The position numbers and the translations under genes are program-made. From positions 248,001-312,000 of the forward strand of contig NZ_JAKREU010000003.1 of NCBI RefSeq assembly GCF_022664435.1: 64,000 bases of DNA, in the 5' to 3' direction. Shown here in pieces: positions 24,789 to 37,100 of this stretch (position 1 is the first letter of the stretch; the number at the start of each line of letters is the position of its first letter). The notes under the pieces were generated by a model. That model was not told the origin of the DNA and made no database searches. It saw only the letters and a program-made list of their open reading frames with translations. Origin of the DNA: Sphingomonas panni. Its GTDB lineage: Bacteria > Pseudomonadota > Alphaproteobacteria > Sphingomonadales > Sphingomonadaceae.

Positions 24789-26444
24789 TCAATCCCGGAT
24801 ATTCCGCCGGAACGTCTCCGGCAGGAACAGCACGCCCAGCACCAAAGTCACCACCGCCAGCACCACCGGATACCACAGCCCGTAATAGATATCCCCGGTC
24901 GCCGCGACCATCGCGAAGGCCGTGGTCGGCAGGAACCCGCCGAACCAGCCATTGCCGATATGATAGGGCAGTGACATCGACGTATAGCGGATGCGGCTGG
25001 GGAACAGCTCGACCAGCAGCGCCGCGATCGGGCCATAGACCATGGTCACCAGGATCACCATGAACCACAGGATCAGTACCACCAGCGGCTTGTCGATCGC
25101 CGCCGGATCGGCCTTGGCCGGATAGCCGGCTGCGCTGAGCGCCGCCGCGACTTCGCCCTGATACGCCGTGATCGCCGCCGCGCGTTCCGCGCCCGTCACC
25201 TTCGACGGATCGGGCGCGACCAGCACCCGGTCGCCTACCGCCACGCTGGCGATGGTGCCCGCCGGTGCCTCGACATTGGTATAGCTGATGCCGTTCTTCG
25301 CCAGATAGGATTTGGCGATGTCGCAGCTCTTCGCATCGAACTTGTTGCGCCCGATCGGGTCGAACTGGACCGAGCAATCCTCGTCATGTGCGCTCACCCG
25401 CACCGGCGATGCCACCTGCGCGGCGGCCAGCGCCGGGTTGGCGGCATTGGTCAGCGCGCCGAACAGCGGGAAATAGGTCAGCGCGGCGATGGCGCACCCG
25501 CCCATGATGATCCATTTCCGCCCGATCTTGTCCGACAGCCAGCCGAAGAACACGAAGAACGGCGTACCCAGCGCCAGTGCGATGGCCAGCAGCACGTTCA
25601 CCGTCGCGCCGTCGACCTTCATCATCTTTTCGAGGAAGAACAGGACGTAGAACTGCCCGGTATACCACACCACCGCCTGACCCATCGCCGCGCCGAACAG
25701 CGCGATCAGCACGACCTTAAGGTTCGGCCAGCGCAGGAACGCCTCGGTCAGCGGCGCCTTCGACGTCTTGCCCTCTTCCTTCATCTTCAGGAACACCGGG
25801 CTTTCCGACAGCTGCAGCCGGATCCACATCGACACGCCCAGCAGCAGGATCGACACGAGGAACGGCAGCCGCCACCCGAACCCGCCGAACGTCTCCTCGC
25901 CCAGCGCCGTACGGAACCCGATCACGACCAGAAGTGCCGCAAACAGCCCCATCGTCGCCGTCGTCTGGATGAAGCTGGTGTACAGCCCCCGCTTCCCGTC
26001 GGGCGCATGCTCCGCAACATAGGTCGCAGCACCACCATATTCACCGCCGAGCGCCAGACCCTGCACGATCCGCAGCAGCACCAGGATGATCGGCGCGGCC
26101 ACGCCGATGCTGGCATAGGAGGGGAGAAGGCCCACCGCAAAGGTCGACAGGCCCATCAGCCCCATCGTCACCAGAAACGTGTTCTTGCGCCCGACCAGAT
26201 CGCCGATCCGCCCGAACACCAGCGCGCCGAACGGCCGCACCGCGAAACCGGCCGCAAACGCGCCCAGCGCGAGGATGAACCCGGTCGTCTCGTTCACGCC
26301 CGAAAAGAACTGCTTCGAGATATAGCTCGCCAGCAACCCGTACAGGTAGAAGTCGTACCATTCGAACACGGTGCCGAGCGACGACGCCGCGATCACCAGC
26401 TTCTCGTTCTGGCCCTTGTGGGGCACGGCTACAGCCTCTGCCAT
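24789..26444 (-). CDS. MHS-family MFS transporter with large periplasmic insert
   Basis: A 551-residue transporter of the metabolite:H+ symporter (MHS) group, related to ShiA, ProP and KgtP. Family features are [15 protein letters not shown] in helix 1, [14 protein letters not shown] between helices 2 and 3, and a [16 protein letters not shown] motif. A non-hydrophobic insert of about 100 residues (roughly 345-450) separates late helices and contains two cysteines about 20 residues apart, which could form a disulfide outside the membrane. It is divergent from acsA and shares its promoter region, so uptake of acetate, propionate or another organic acid is a reasonable guess. Confidence 0.88.
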   Translation of the reverse strand: MAEAVAVPHKGQNEKLVIAASSLGTVFEWYDFYLYGLLASYISKQFFSGVNETTGFILALGAFAAGFAVRPFGALVFGRIGDLVGRKNTFLVTMGLMGLSTFAVGLLPSYASIGVAAPIILVLLRIVQGLALGGEYGGAATYVAEHAPDGKRGLYTSFIQTTATMGLFAALLVVIGFRTALGEETFGGFGWRLPFLVSILLLGVSMWIRLQLSESPVFLKMKEEGKTSKAPLTEAFLRWPNLKVVLIALFGAAMGQAVVWYTGQFYVLFFLEKMMKVDGATVNVLLAIALALGTPFFVFFGWLSDKIGRKWIIMGGCAIAALTYFPLFGALTNAANPALAAAQVASPVRVSAHDEDCSVQFDPIGRNKFDAKSCDIAKSYLAKNGISYTNVEAPAGTIASVAVGDRVLVAPDPSKVTGAERAAAITAYQGEVAAALSAAGYPAKADPAAIDKPLVVLILWFMVILVTMVYGPIAALLVELFPSRIRYTSMSLPYHIGNGWFGGFLPTTAFAMVAATGDIYYGLWYPVVLAVVTLVLGVLFLPETFRRNIRD

Positions 26445-26530
26445 GGCGGCATCCTCTCGTCTTGTCCGGTGCAGTCTGTCGCCACACCTCGTGCCGCGCC
26501 AGTGTCATCTGCGCGCGCCATGGGGGCCAG

Positions 26531-26546
26531 TACGACCTTGGTCGTA
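26531..26546. promoter_or_regulatory. palindrome TACGACC-N2-GGTCGTA, candidate CrbR site
   Basis: A perfect 7-bp inverted repeat with a 2-bp spacer, 75 bp upstream of the acsA ATG and in the region shared with the MHS transporter. The symmetry and size suit a dimeric LuxR/NarL-type regulator. Such a regulator is encoded just downstream of acsA. It lies about 11 bp upstream of a CTTGAC box (26558-26563), a normal activator position. Confidence 0.5.
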
Positions 26547-26557
26547 GGAACCATCGG

Positions 26558-26586
26558 CTTGACGCGCGCCCCCGCGACCGCACATC
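26558..26586 (+). promoter_or_regulatory. candidate acsA promoter
   Basis: A perfect -35 CTTGAC (26558-26563), 17 bp, then CACATC (26581-26586), a poor -10. A weak -10 beside a good activator site is what an activator-dependent promoter would show. The transcript leader would be only about 13 nt. Confidence 0.35.
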
Positions 26587-26605
26587 AGGCGCACAGGAGA
26601 GACAT

Positions 26606-28540
<1,935 letters not shown>

Positions 28541-28561
28541 GGATCGGGCAACCGCCCCTCT

Positions 28562-28593
28562 CGTCACCCCGGGCTTGACCCGGGGTGACGACG
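28562..28593. repeat. REP palindrome between acsA and crbR
   Basis: CGTCACCCCGGG and CCCGGGGTGACG around CTTGA, a near-perfect hairpin of the GTCACCCCGG family. It could terminate or attenuate read-through from acsA into crbR. Confidence 0.75.
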
Positions 28594-28612
28594 AACAGAC
28601 GAGAACTGGCCG

Positions 28613-29230
28613 ATGACCACCATCCTCGTCGCCGACGACCACCCCCTGTTCCGCCAGGCGCTGACCCTCGCCGTCCTGCAGGTCCGCCCCGACGCGACCA
28701 TCGTCGAGGCCGGCTCGCTCGACCGCGCAGTGCAGGCAACACGCGACGCCGACTCCCTCGCCCTGATCCTGCTCGACCTGAACATGCCCGGCGCGGTCGG
28801 CTATAGCGGCGTGGCGCTGCTCCATGCCGAAGCACCCGACGTCCCCGTCCTCGTCGTCTCCGGCGCAGATCGCGCGGCGGCATTCGCGCAGGTCGCCCGC
28901 TTCGGCGCGGTCGGCTTCGTCGGCAAGGACGCGCCACTGGAATCGATCGAAGCCGCCATCGCCGCCGCGCTCGCCGGCGACCGCATGGCCGCAGGCGATG
29001 CCGCGGAGGACGACATGGCCGCCCGCGTCGCCAGCCTCACCCCGACACAACTCCGCGTCCTGCTCGGCGTTCTCGACGGTCGGCTGAACAAGCAGATCGC
29101 CCACGACCTCGGCATCGCCGAAGCCACGGTAAAGGTCCACATGACCGCCGTGCTGCGCAAGCTCGACGTCGGCAACCGCACGCAAGCCGCCGTCGCCGCC
29201 CGCGCGCTGGGGCTGGAAGTGACGGGCTGA
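28613..29230 (+). CDS. crbR: LuxR-type response regulator (CrbR-like)
   Basis: A 205-residue NarL/LuxR-type response regulator. The receiver domain (1-120) has acidic residues D8/D9, phosphoacceptor D55 in LLDLNMPG and K105. A LuxR helix-turn-helix spans about 140-200 (LTPTQLRVLLGVLDGRLNKQ, AEATVKVHM). The order acsA-regulator with a symporter-kinase nearby matches CrbS/CrbR, which activates acs in Vibrio and Pseudomonas; the name is inferred from context. No promoter of its own is evident. Confidence 0.87.
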   Translation: MTTILVADDHPLFRQALTLAVLQVRPDATIVEAGSLDRAVQATRDADSLALILLDLNMPGAVGYSGVALLHAEAPDVPVLVVSGADRAAAFAQVARFGAVGFVGKDAPLESIEAAIAAALAGDRMAAGDAAEDDMAARVASLTPTQLRVLLGVLDGRLNKQIAHDLGIAEATVKVHMTAVLRKLDVGNRTQAAVAARALGLEVTG

Positions 29231-29236
29231 TCTCCC

Positions 29237-30202
29237 TCACAACATTCCCAAATTGCGCAACCACTGCGCCACCTGCCCCGGCCATTCGCGGGTGATCGGA
29301 TTGGCCCCCGGCCGCAGCCCGAACGCATGGCCGCCCTTCGCATAGAAGCGAAGGTCGACCGGCACCCCCGCATCGCTCAGCGCCAGCGCATAGGCGAGCG
29401 GCTGACGCACCTTGTCCGTCGGATCGTTCATCGCGTGCAGCAGCAGCGTCGGCGGCGCCTTCGGATCGATCGTCACCCATGGTCGCAGTTCGAGGCTGTT
29501 GCGCCCCTTGCTGTCGTCCAGCATCCGCGCGGTATAGGCGATGACCGCAAAGTCCGGGCGCGGCGATACCCGGTCGGCGGCATCTTGCGTCGGATAGGTC
29601 CGCGCCTCGCTATTGCTCATATTCGCCGCCAGATACGCCCCCGCCGAAAAGCCGATCACCCCCAGCTTGTGCGGATCGATCCCGAACCGCGCGGCGTCGG
29701 CGCGGAGCAATCCCATCGCCCGCTGCGCATCCTCCAGCGCCAGCAGCACCTCGGGCCGTTGCTGCCGACCGTCGACCTGCGGCCAGCGTTGCGGCACGCG
29801 ATATTTCAGCATCGCGCACGTCATCCCCTGCGCGACCACCCAGTCGCAAATCTCGGTCCCTTCCAGATCGGTCGCCACCACCTCGAACCCGCCACCGGGC
29901 AGCACCAGCACGCCCGTACCATTGCCCCGCCCCTTCGGCCGGAACACCGTCATCGTCGGCCGCGTGACATAGCTCGCCCAATGCCATTTCCGCCCTGCGA
30001 CCAACCCGGTCCCGTTGCCCGTCGCCTCCGGCCGATCGCCGGTATCAGGCTTGCTCAGCGCCACCTCCGCCGGCCACAATGGTATCTGAACACCACCGTC
30101 CGGTGCCTGCCACACCCCGACGCGCTCGTTCTTCGGCAGTGGCGGCGTGTCGCTCGCCGCCAGACACAGGGCAATCGGCAACAGGGCAAGGATGCGCGGC
30201 AC
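29237..30202 (-). CDS. exported alpha/beta-hydrolase (acetyl-esterase-like)
   Basis: A 321-residue secreted hydrolase. The GTG at 30202 has an ideal GGAGGT site, and the protein then begins with a signal peptide (VPRILALLPIALCLAAS). The catalytic triad is readable: S186 in GFSAG, D260 or D263 in LHAMNDPTD, and H292 in KGGHAFGL. The oxyanion loop is LPGGGF (101-106). It is closest in style to BD-FAE/acetylxylan esterase-type enzymes. It lies between crbR and crbS, so release of acetate from acetylated carbohydrate outside the cytoplasm is an attractive but unproven role. Confidence 0.85.
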   Translation of the reverse strand: MPRILALLPIALCLAASDTPPLPKNERVGVWQAPDGGVQIPLWPAEVALSKPDTGDRPEATGNGTGLVAGRKWHWASYVTRPTMTVFRPKGRGNGTGVLVLPGGGFEVVATDLEGTEICDWVVAQGMTCAMLKYRVPQRWPQVDGRQQRPEVLLALEDAQRAMGLLRADAARFGIDPHKLGVIGFSAGAYLAANMSNSEARTYPTQDAADRVSPRPDFAVIAYTARMLDDSKGRNSLELRPWVTIDPKAPPTLLLHAMNDPTDKVRQPLAYALALSDAGVPVDLRFYAKGGHAFGLRPGANPITREWPGQVAQWLRNLGML

Positions 30203-30504
30203 GTCGGACCTCCACGGAACGCTCCGCCAAGGGCAGCGGGCTGCCAGCGACGCTATGCGGAGCGTTTCCAACCGACAAAGGACCATTGGTCAGGTCGATC
30301 CCCAGCTTTCCTAGGGATCGGTGCTATGTGGCGAACCCGTCACCCCCACCGTCACCCCGGACTTGATCCGGGGTCCCGCTTCTCCTCCACCCCCCGCCGC
30401 GAGGCACTGTCCTACAGGCCGCCAATCTGCCAGGGTCGCACCCTGCTCTTTCCCATCGTCGGTTCCGCCATCCCACCGCGCCGCGCACGGTCCCGCGACA
30501 AAAA
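30203..30504. other. esterase upstream region with one REP palindrome
   Basis: No gene. It contains the esterase ribosome site, a palindrome at 30349-30380 (CACCCCGGACTTGATCCGGGG) and no other clear signal. Confidence 0.55.
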
Positions 30505-30821
30505 CGCGGCGAGTGTGAACTTAGTGAACTTTGGCCGAAAAACCCTTTGTTTTCAGAAGGCCCGACACGGGCAAAGCCCGTGCCGTCGGACGGCGCTTTA
30601 CGCGCCGCCGGCCGGCCGCGCCTCGTGCGGCTCGGCCTAGCTGCGCTACGCCTTGCCGGGCGCGGCGAGTGTGAACTTAGTGAACTTTGGCCGAAAAACC
30701 CTTTGTTTTCAGCATGACCCGCCATGGGCAAAGCCCATGTCGTCGGACGGCGCTTTAAGCGCCGCCGGCCGGCCGCGCCTCGTTCGGCTCGCCGTAGCTG
30801 CGCTACCGCTCGCCCGGCGCG
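30505..30821. repeat. tandem direct repeat of about 155-160 bp (units 30505-30660 and 30661-30821)
   Basis: Two head-to-tail units, each starting CGCGGCGAGTGTGAACTTAG and containing GTGAACTTTGGCCGAAAAAC, CCTTTGTTTTCAG, a GGGCAAAGCCC hairpin, and a second GGCGCTTTA/GCGCC hairpin in a G+C-rich end. The last 18-19 bp of the second unit are the 3' end of the CrbS-like gene. A diverged inverted copy lies at 56878-57008, and fragments at 55478-55530 and 55726-55790. Confidence 0.85.
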
Positions 30822-33800
30822 GCTACCCACCCGTCGAACACCTCGCCCGACAACGGCTTCAGCAACACCGCCACCCCCGCGCGTTGCGCCGTTTCGGCCA
30901 GCGTCCGGCTGGCATCCGCCGTCACCAGCGCCGCGCGCAAATCCGGCTTGCGCGCCCGCAACGCCGCGATCAGCGCCAGCCCGTCCATCTCCCCGCCCAG
31001 ATCATGGTCGACGAACGCAACGTCCTCGCGCACGTCCGACAACGCCTCCGCGACGCCAGCCGCCACCCGCACCCGATGCCCCCGGCTCTCCGCCAGCGCC
31101 TTCATCGCCCGCCGCACCCCGGCATCGTCATCGACGATCAGGCACGACAGCGGCCCCACATCGCGCGCCGCCACCCGCTCCGGCACCGGCGCAACGACAC
31201 CTGCAACCATCGGCAGCGTCACCACAAAGCGGCTCCCCCGCCCGACACGACTGTCGAGATCGACCTGTGCGCCCAGCAGCGCCGCCGTCCGCGCGACGAT
31301 GGCGAGGCCTAGGCCCAGCCCGGCATCCTCCGCCGTCGCCAGCCGCTCGAACTCACGGAACACCCGCGCCCGGTCGGCGTCGTCGATTCCCGGCCCGCTA
31401 TCGACCACCTCGATCCGCGCTAGTCCGCCCTGCCGCCGCACCCCGATCACCACCCCGCCGCGCGCCGTGTAGCGCACCGCATTGCCCAGCAGGTTCTGGA
31501 CGATCGATCGCAGCAGCACCCGGTCGGTCGCCACCACCGCATCCCCCGCCCCCAGCCGCAGCACCAGCCCCTTGGCCCGCGCCTGATCGGCAAAGCTGTC
31601 GACCAGTTCGGCCAGCAGGTCGCGTACCCCGAAGCGGGTTGGCACCGGCACGATCCCCCCGGCGTCCAGCTTCGATATGTCGAGCAGCGCGCGCAGCAGC
31701 TGGTCCGCCGCCGCGATCGACTGGTCGATCCGCTCGACCAGCGGCTTCGCCCGGTCGTCCGCTCCCCGTGCCAAGGCGGCGGTGAACAGCCGTGCGGCAT
31801 GGAGCGGCTGCAACAGGTCATGGCTGGCAGCGGCAAGGAACCGGGTCTTGTCCGCCGTCGCCCGCGCCAGCGCGGCATTGGCATCCGACAGCGCTCGCGT
31901 CCGCGCCGCGACCCGCCGCTCCAGATCGGCCCGTGCCGTCTCCACCGCGCGCAGCGCCTGCGCCTCGGCGGTGATGTCCGAAAAGCACATGACATAGCCG
32001 CCGCCGGGCATCGGCCCGCCGACCGTCTTCAGCACCCGCCCGTCGTTCCTGACCCGCTCGAAACTGTGCCGGGTGCCGCGCCGCATATGCGCCAGCCGCC
32101 GCCGCACATGGTCGTCGACCTCACCGGGACCGCAATCGCCGCGCAGGGCATTGAACGCGATCGCGTCGGCGACCGGCGCGCCGATGCGGATCATGCCGGC
32201 CGGAAAGCCGAACATGTCGAGATAGCGCTGATTCCACGCGACGAGGTTCAGCTCGGCATCGACCACGCTGACCCCCGGATCGATATGCTCCAGCGTGGCG
32301 GCCAGCAGCCCCTTGGAAAATTGCAGGCTCTGTCCGCTTTCGTCCAGCATCCGCGCGACATCCTCGGCACCCAGCCCCTCGCCCGACAGCGCGGAGGCGA
32401 CGAGCCGCCGGGCCGACGAGACGCCGACCGCCTGCGCCACCAGCCGCTCGGCCCGCCGTGCCGCACGGGCATCGATATGGGTGCCGGTACCCAGCTCGGC
32501 GGCGGCGCGTTCCTCGCCCACGAAGCGCGCGACCAGCTGGGTCAGTTCGGGCAGGTCGCGCACCGGCGGCACCCGGTCGTCGCGCACGAACGGCAGGCGC
32601 GGCGCGCGCGACATCGCGACCGCCGCATGGACGGCCAGGTTCGCGGCCAGCGTCACCACCGCCCCCGTCGCGACCGCCCCCATCCCCGCCAGCCCCGCGA
32701 TCGGCAGCGGCGCGCCGCTGAGCGTCGGCACGAACAGCAGCAGCGTCCACCCCGCCAAACCGGTCGCCAGCCCCGCCTTCGCCGCCAGTGGATCGCGCCC
32801 GCCGCCCAGTACCGCCAGCACCAGCGCCGGCGCGAACTGCGCCATCGCGGCAAAGGCGACGAGGCCGATCGTCGCCAGCCCGCGCGTCATCGGAATCAGC
32901 AGCGCGCTGAGCAGCGCCACCGCGATGATCCCCACGATCACTCCCCGCCGTACCCATAGCAATGTGCGCCCGACATGCGCGGCGGCGGCCATGCGCGGGC
33001 TGCGCAGCAACAGCGGCGCGATCAGGTCGTTCGACACCATCGTCGCCAGCGCGACCGTCTCCATCACCACCATCGCCGTCGCCGCCGAAAAGCCGCCGAC
33101 GAACCCCAGCAGCGCGATCATGGGCGCTCCGGCCGAAAGGGGCATGGCGATGACCAGCAGGTCGGGCCGCGTCACGCCGCCCTGCACCAGCGCCCCCCAG
33201 GTGATCGGCACGACCAGCAGCGCGGTCAGCGCCAGATAGGCGACGAAGGGCCAGCGCGCCCGCGCAGGGTCCTGCTGGTCATGCGCCGCGATCACCGTCA
33301 CATGGAACTGGCGCGGCAGGCACAGCATCGCCGCCATCGCCAGCAGCGTGGCGATGGCGAAGTCGCCGACGGCCGGCGGCCGGGCAAAGCCGCTCGCCAG
33401 CCGATCCAGCCCGACCGCGCGATCCGCCGGGGCGGCTTGCGAAACCAGCCACAACGCGAACAGCGCAACCCCGGCAAAGGCGACCAGCTTGATGACCGAC
33501 TCCACCGCCACCGCCGCCAGCAGCCCGCCATCGGCCCGCGTCCGCGCATCGCCGCGCGTCCCGAACGCGACGGCAAATCCCGCCAGCACGATCGCGGTAA
33601 CGATCATCGGTCGCGTTGCATCGGCCATGCCGGACAGCGCACCATAGCTGGTCGCGACCGACCGCAGCTGCAGCGCGACATAGGGCACGGTGCCGGTCAG
33701 CGCGATCAGCGTGACCAAAGCCGCCACCCCCCGGCTGCGCGAAAACCGCCCGCCGATGAAGTCCGCGATCGACGTCGCGCCATCGGCCTGCACCGCGCTC

Positions 33801-34060
33801 ACCAGCCGCACCAGCAGCCGCCGACCCCCGACGAACAACAGGATCGGCCCCAGATAGATCGGCAGATAGGCCCAGCCATCCGCCACCGCGCTGCCGACCG
33901 CGCCGTTGAAGGTCCAGCTGCTGCAATAGACCGCCAGCCCCAGCGTATAGACCGCCCGCCGCTGCCCGGCCGCAATCCCGCGCCGCCGCACGATCCACGC
34001 CACCGCGAACAGCAGCGCGGCATAGCCGATCGCGACGACGAACAGCAGCAACCCGTCCAT
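30803..34060 (-). CDS. crbS: sodium/solute symporter-histidine kinase hybrid (CrbS-like)
   Basis: A 1085-residue hybrid sensor. Residues 1 to about 480 are an SSF (SLC5) transporter-like domain of 12-13 helices. A PAS segment follows at about 590-700 (EHIDPGVSVVDAELNLVAWN), then HisKA with H747 in ASHDLLQPLHAARL, an HATPase (NLLGNAVRYTARGG; DSGPGIDD; GLGLGLAI) and a C-terminal receiver with D1018/D1020 in FVDHDLGG. This exact order is CrbS, the acetate-switch kinase. Its cognate CrbR-like regulator and acsA lie about 2 kb away. The final residues and stop codon lie inside a dispersed repeat. Confidence 0.9.
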   Translation of the reverse strand: MDGLLLFVVAIGYAALLFAVAWIVRRRGIAAGQRRAVYTLGLAVYCSSWTFNGAVGSAVADGWAYLPIYLGPILLFVGGRRLLVRLVSAVQADGATSIADFIGGRFSRSRGVAALVTLIALTGTVPYVALQLRSVATSYGALSGMADATRPMIVTAIVLAGFAVAFGTRGDARTRADGGLLAAVAVESVIKLVAFAGVALFALWLVSQAAPADRAVGLDRLASGFARPPAVGDFAIATLLAMAAMLCLPRQFHVTVIAAHDQQDPARARWPFVAYLALTALLVVPITWGALVQGGVTRPDLLVIAMPLSAGAPMIALLGFVGGFSAATAMVVMETVALATMVSNDLIAPLLLRSPRMAAAAHVGRTLLWVRRGVIVGIIAVALLSALLIPMTRGLATIGLVAFAAMAQFAPALVLAVLGGGRDPLAAKAGLATGLAGWTLLLFVPTLSGAPLPIAGLAGMGAVATGAVVTLAANLAVHAAVAMSRAPRLPFVRDDRVPPVRDLPELTQLVARFVGEERAAAELGTGTHIDARAARRAERLVAQAVGVSSARRLVASALSGEGLGAEDVARMLDESGQSLQFSKGLLAATLEHIDPGVSVVDAELNLVAWNQRYLDMFGFPAGMIRIGAPVADAIAFNALRGDCGPGEVDDHVRRRLAHMRRGTRHSFERVRNDGRVLKTVGGPMPGGGYVMCFSDITAEAQALRAVETARADLERRVAARTRALSDANAALARATADKTRFLAAASHDLLQPLHAARLFTAALARGADDRAKPLVERIDQSIAAADQLLRALLDISKLDAGGIVPVPTRFGVRDLLAELVDSFADQARAKGLVLRLGAGDAVVATDRVLLRSIVQNLLGNAVRYTARGGVVIGVRRQGGLARIEVVDSGPGIDDADRARVFREFERLATAEDAGLGLGLAIVARTAALLGAQVDLDSRVGRGSRFVVTLPMVAGVVAPVPERVAARDVGPLSCLIVDDDAGVRRAMKALAESRGHRVRVAAGVAEALSDVREDVAFVDHDLGGEMDGLALIAALRARKPDLRAALVTADASRTLAETAQRAGVAVLLKPLSGEVFDGWVAAPGER

Positions 34061-34104
34061 GCATCCTCCCCTGCCCCCGTCCTACGCGGTGGCCGGGGCG
34101 CTTG

Positions 34105-37100
34105 TCAGTGGAAATCGCGCGACTTGGGCACCAGCCGCACGTCGCGCGGATGGCGTGACGCGACCGGGCGGATCGCTTCGTCGCCCCACGAGGAGGGTAT
34201 CGGCGGCGGTGCCTCGCCCAGCGTGTCGAGCAGGTCGCTGCGGTCCCGCACCCGCGCCCCCATCAAATGGACGATCCCTTCGCGGGTCCGCTGCACCTCG
34301 CCCTCGACCAGCATCAGTCGCGCGCCCATCACCTCGCGCCGATACGCCTCGAACAACCGCGCCCACAGCACGACGTTGGTGATGCCGCCCTCGTCCTCCA
34401 GCGTGACGAAGATCGCATTGCCCTTGCCCGGCCGCTGCCGGACGAGGACGAGGCCGGCGGCGGTCACCTTCGCCCCCGCCTTCGCCGCCATGATGTCGGC
34501 GCAACTCGCCACGCCCATCCGCGTCAATCGGTCGCGGAGGAACTGCATCGGATGGCCCTGCAACGACAGCCTGAGCGTCTGGTAATCGGTCACGACATGC
34601 TCGACTGCGGGCATTACCGGCAGCGCCATGTCCGGCTCCGCGCCCAGTTCGGCGGCGCGGGCATGGGCGAACAGCGGCAGTTCGGCATCGGGCGTCCGCC
34701 GCACCTCCCACAACGCCTCGCGCCGGTCGCGCCCGATCGACCGGAACGCATCGGCATCGGCCAGCAGCCTGAGCGCCCGCTGCGGCAACCGGGCGCGGCG
34801 CGCCAGTTCCTCGACGCTGGCAAAGGGGCGCGCCTCGACGATCGCCTCCGCCCATTTCTCCCGAAACCCGTCCATCTGCCGAAAGCCCAGCCTGAGTGCG
34901 AGAGACACTCCTTCCAGCTTGTTGTGCCAGTCGCTGACGTTCACATCGATCCCGCGCACCTCCACGCTATGGTCGCGCGCGTCGCGGACGATCTGCGCCG
35001 GGGCATAGAATCCCATCGGCTGCGAATTGAGCAGCGCGCAGGCGAACACCGCCGGATGGTGGCACTTGATCCATGACGATACATAGACCAGCCTTGCGAA
35101 CGACAGCGCGTGGCTTTCGGGAAAGCCGTAACTGCCGAACCCCTCGATCTGGCGGAAGCAGCGTTCGGCGAAGTCGGGTTCGTAGCCCCGTGCCGTCATG
35201 CCGGTGACCAGCTTGTCGCGCAGCTTCTGGATCGTCCCGGGATTGCGGAACGTCGCCATCGCCCGGCGCAGTTCGTTCGCCTCGCCCGGCGTAAAGTCGG
35301 CGGCGACGATCGCCAGCTTCATCACCTGTTCCTGGAACAGCGGCACGCCGTACGTCTTGTCGAGCAGCGTCTTCAGTTCATCGGGGTCGTGCGGCGGCTT
35401 GGGCGAGGGGTAGGTCACCACCTCCTTGCTCGCCCGCCGCCGCAGATAGGGATGCACCATGTCCCCCTCGATCGGCCCCGGCCGCACGATCGCCACCTGC
35501 ACCGACAGGTCATAGAGGCTTTCGGGCTTGAGGCGGGGCAGCATGTTCATCTGCGCCCGGCTTTCGACCTGGAACACGCCGATGCTGTCGCCCTTGTGCA
35601 GCATCTCGTAGACCTGCTGGTCATCGGCCTTCAGGTCGACCGTCAGGTCGTGGTCGCCCAGCCCATGATGGCGCAGCAGGTCGAACGCCTTGCGGATGCA
35701 GGTCAGCATCCCCAGCGCCAGCACATCGACCTTCATCAGCCCCAGCGCGTCGATATCGTCCTTGTCCCATTCGATGAAGGTCCGGCCCTCCATCGCGCCG
35801 TTATGGATCGGCACCATTTCGTCCAGCCGCCCCTGCGTCAGCACGAACCCGCCGACATGCTGCGACAGATGACACGGGAATTCCATGATCTGGTCGACCA
35901 GCCAGCGCAGCTGCGCGATGTCGGGATTGTTCAGGTCGAACCCGGCACTGGTATAGCGCCGCGCCTCCATCTGTCCGGCGAAACTGCCCCATACCGTGCT
36001 GCCCAGCCGCTGCGTCACGTCGCGGGTCAGGCCCAGCACCTTGCCGACCTCCGCCACCGCGCTCCTCGGCCGGTAATGGATCACGGTCGCGGCGATGCCG
36101 GCACGCTCGCGGGTGTAGCGGCGGTAGATATACTGGATCACCTCCTCGCGCCGCTCATGTTCGAAATCGACGTCGATGTCGGGCGGCTCGCCGCGCTGTT
36201 CGGACACGAAGCGCGAGAAGAGCAGGTCATGCTCGCTTGGATCGACCGATGTGACGCCCAGCAGGAAGCACACGATCGAATTCGCCGCCGACCCCCGCCC
36301 CTGGCACAGGATCGGCGGGTCGCAGGTCCGCGCGAACCGGACGAGGTCGTGGACCGTCAGAAAGTAATGCGCATATTTCTCGCTACGGATCAGCGCGAAC
36401 TCCTCGTCCAGCCGATGTCGCACATCGTCCGGCAGGTCGGGACCATAGCGGTCATGCGCGGCGGTCGTCGCCAGATGCTCCAGCCAGTCCTGCGCCTCCC
36501 ACCCGTCCGGCACCGGTTCGTGCGGATATTCGTACTTCAGGTCGGTCAGGCGAAAGGTGATGCGCTTCAGCAGCCGCACGCTTTCGTCCACCGCCTCCGG
36601 GCAGTCGCGGAACAGCCGCGCCATCTCCAGCGGGTCCTTCAAATGCCGCTCGGCATTGGCGGCCAGCTTGCGCCCGGCCGCGGCGAGCGTCGTGCCCTCG
36701 CGGATACAGGTCAGCACGTCGTGCAACGGGCGCTGTTCATGGGTCGCATAGAGGGCGTCGTTGGTCGCCAGCAGCGGGACGCCCACCGCCTGCGCCAGCG
36801 CGATCCTTGCCGCCAAGCGTCGCCGGTCGCGCCCGCCGCGCGGCATCGCCGCGGCCAGCCACACCCGCCCCGGACAGGCATCGCCGAGCCGCGCCAGCAA
36901 TGCCGCATCGGGCGCGGTGACGATCAGCAACAACCCTTCCTGCCAGTCGAGCAGGTCGGCAAGGTCGAGATGGCACTCCCCCTTCTTCGCCCGCCGGTTG
37001 CCGGTACTCAGCAATCGTGTCAGCCGTCCCCAGGCCGCGCGGTCCGTCGGATAGGCGACGATGTCCGGCGTCCCGTCCGCGAACACCAGCCGCGCGCCGA

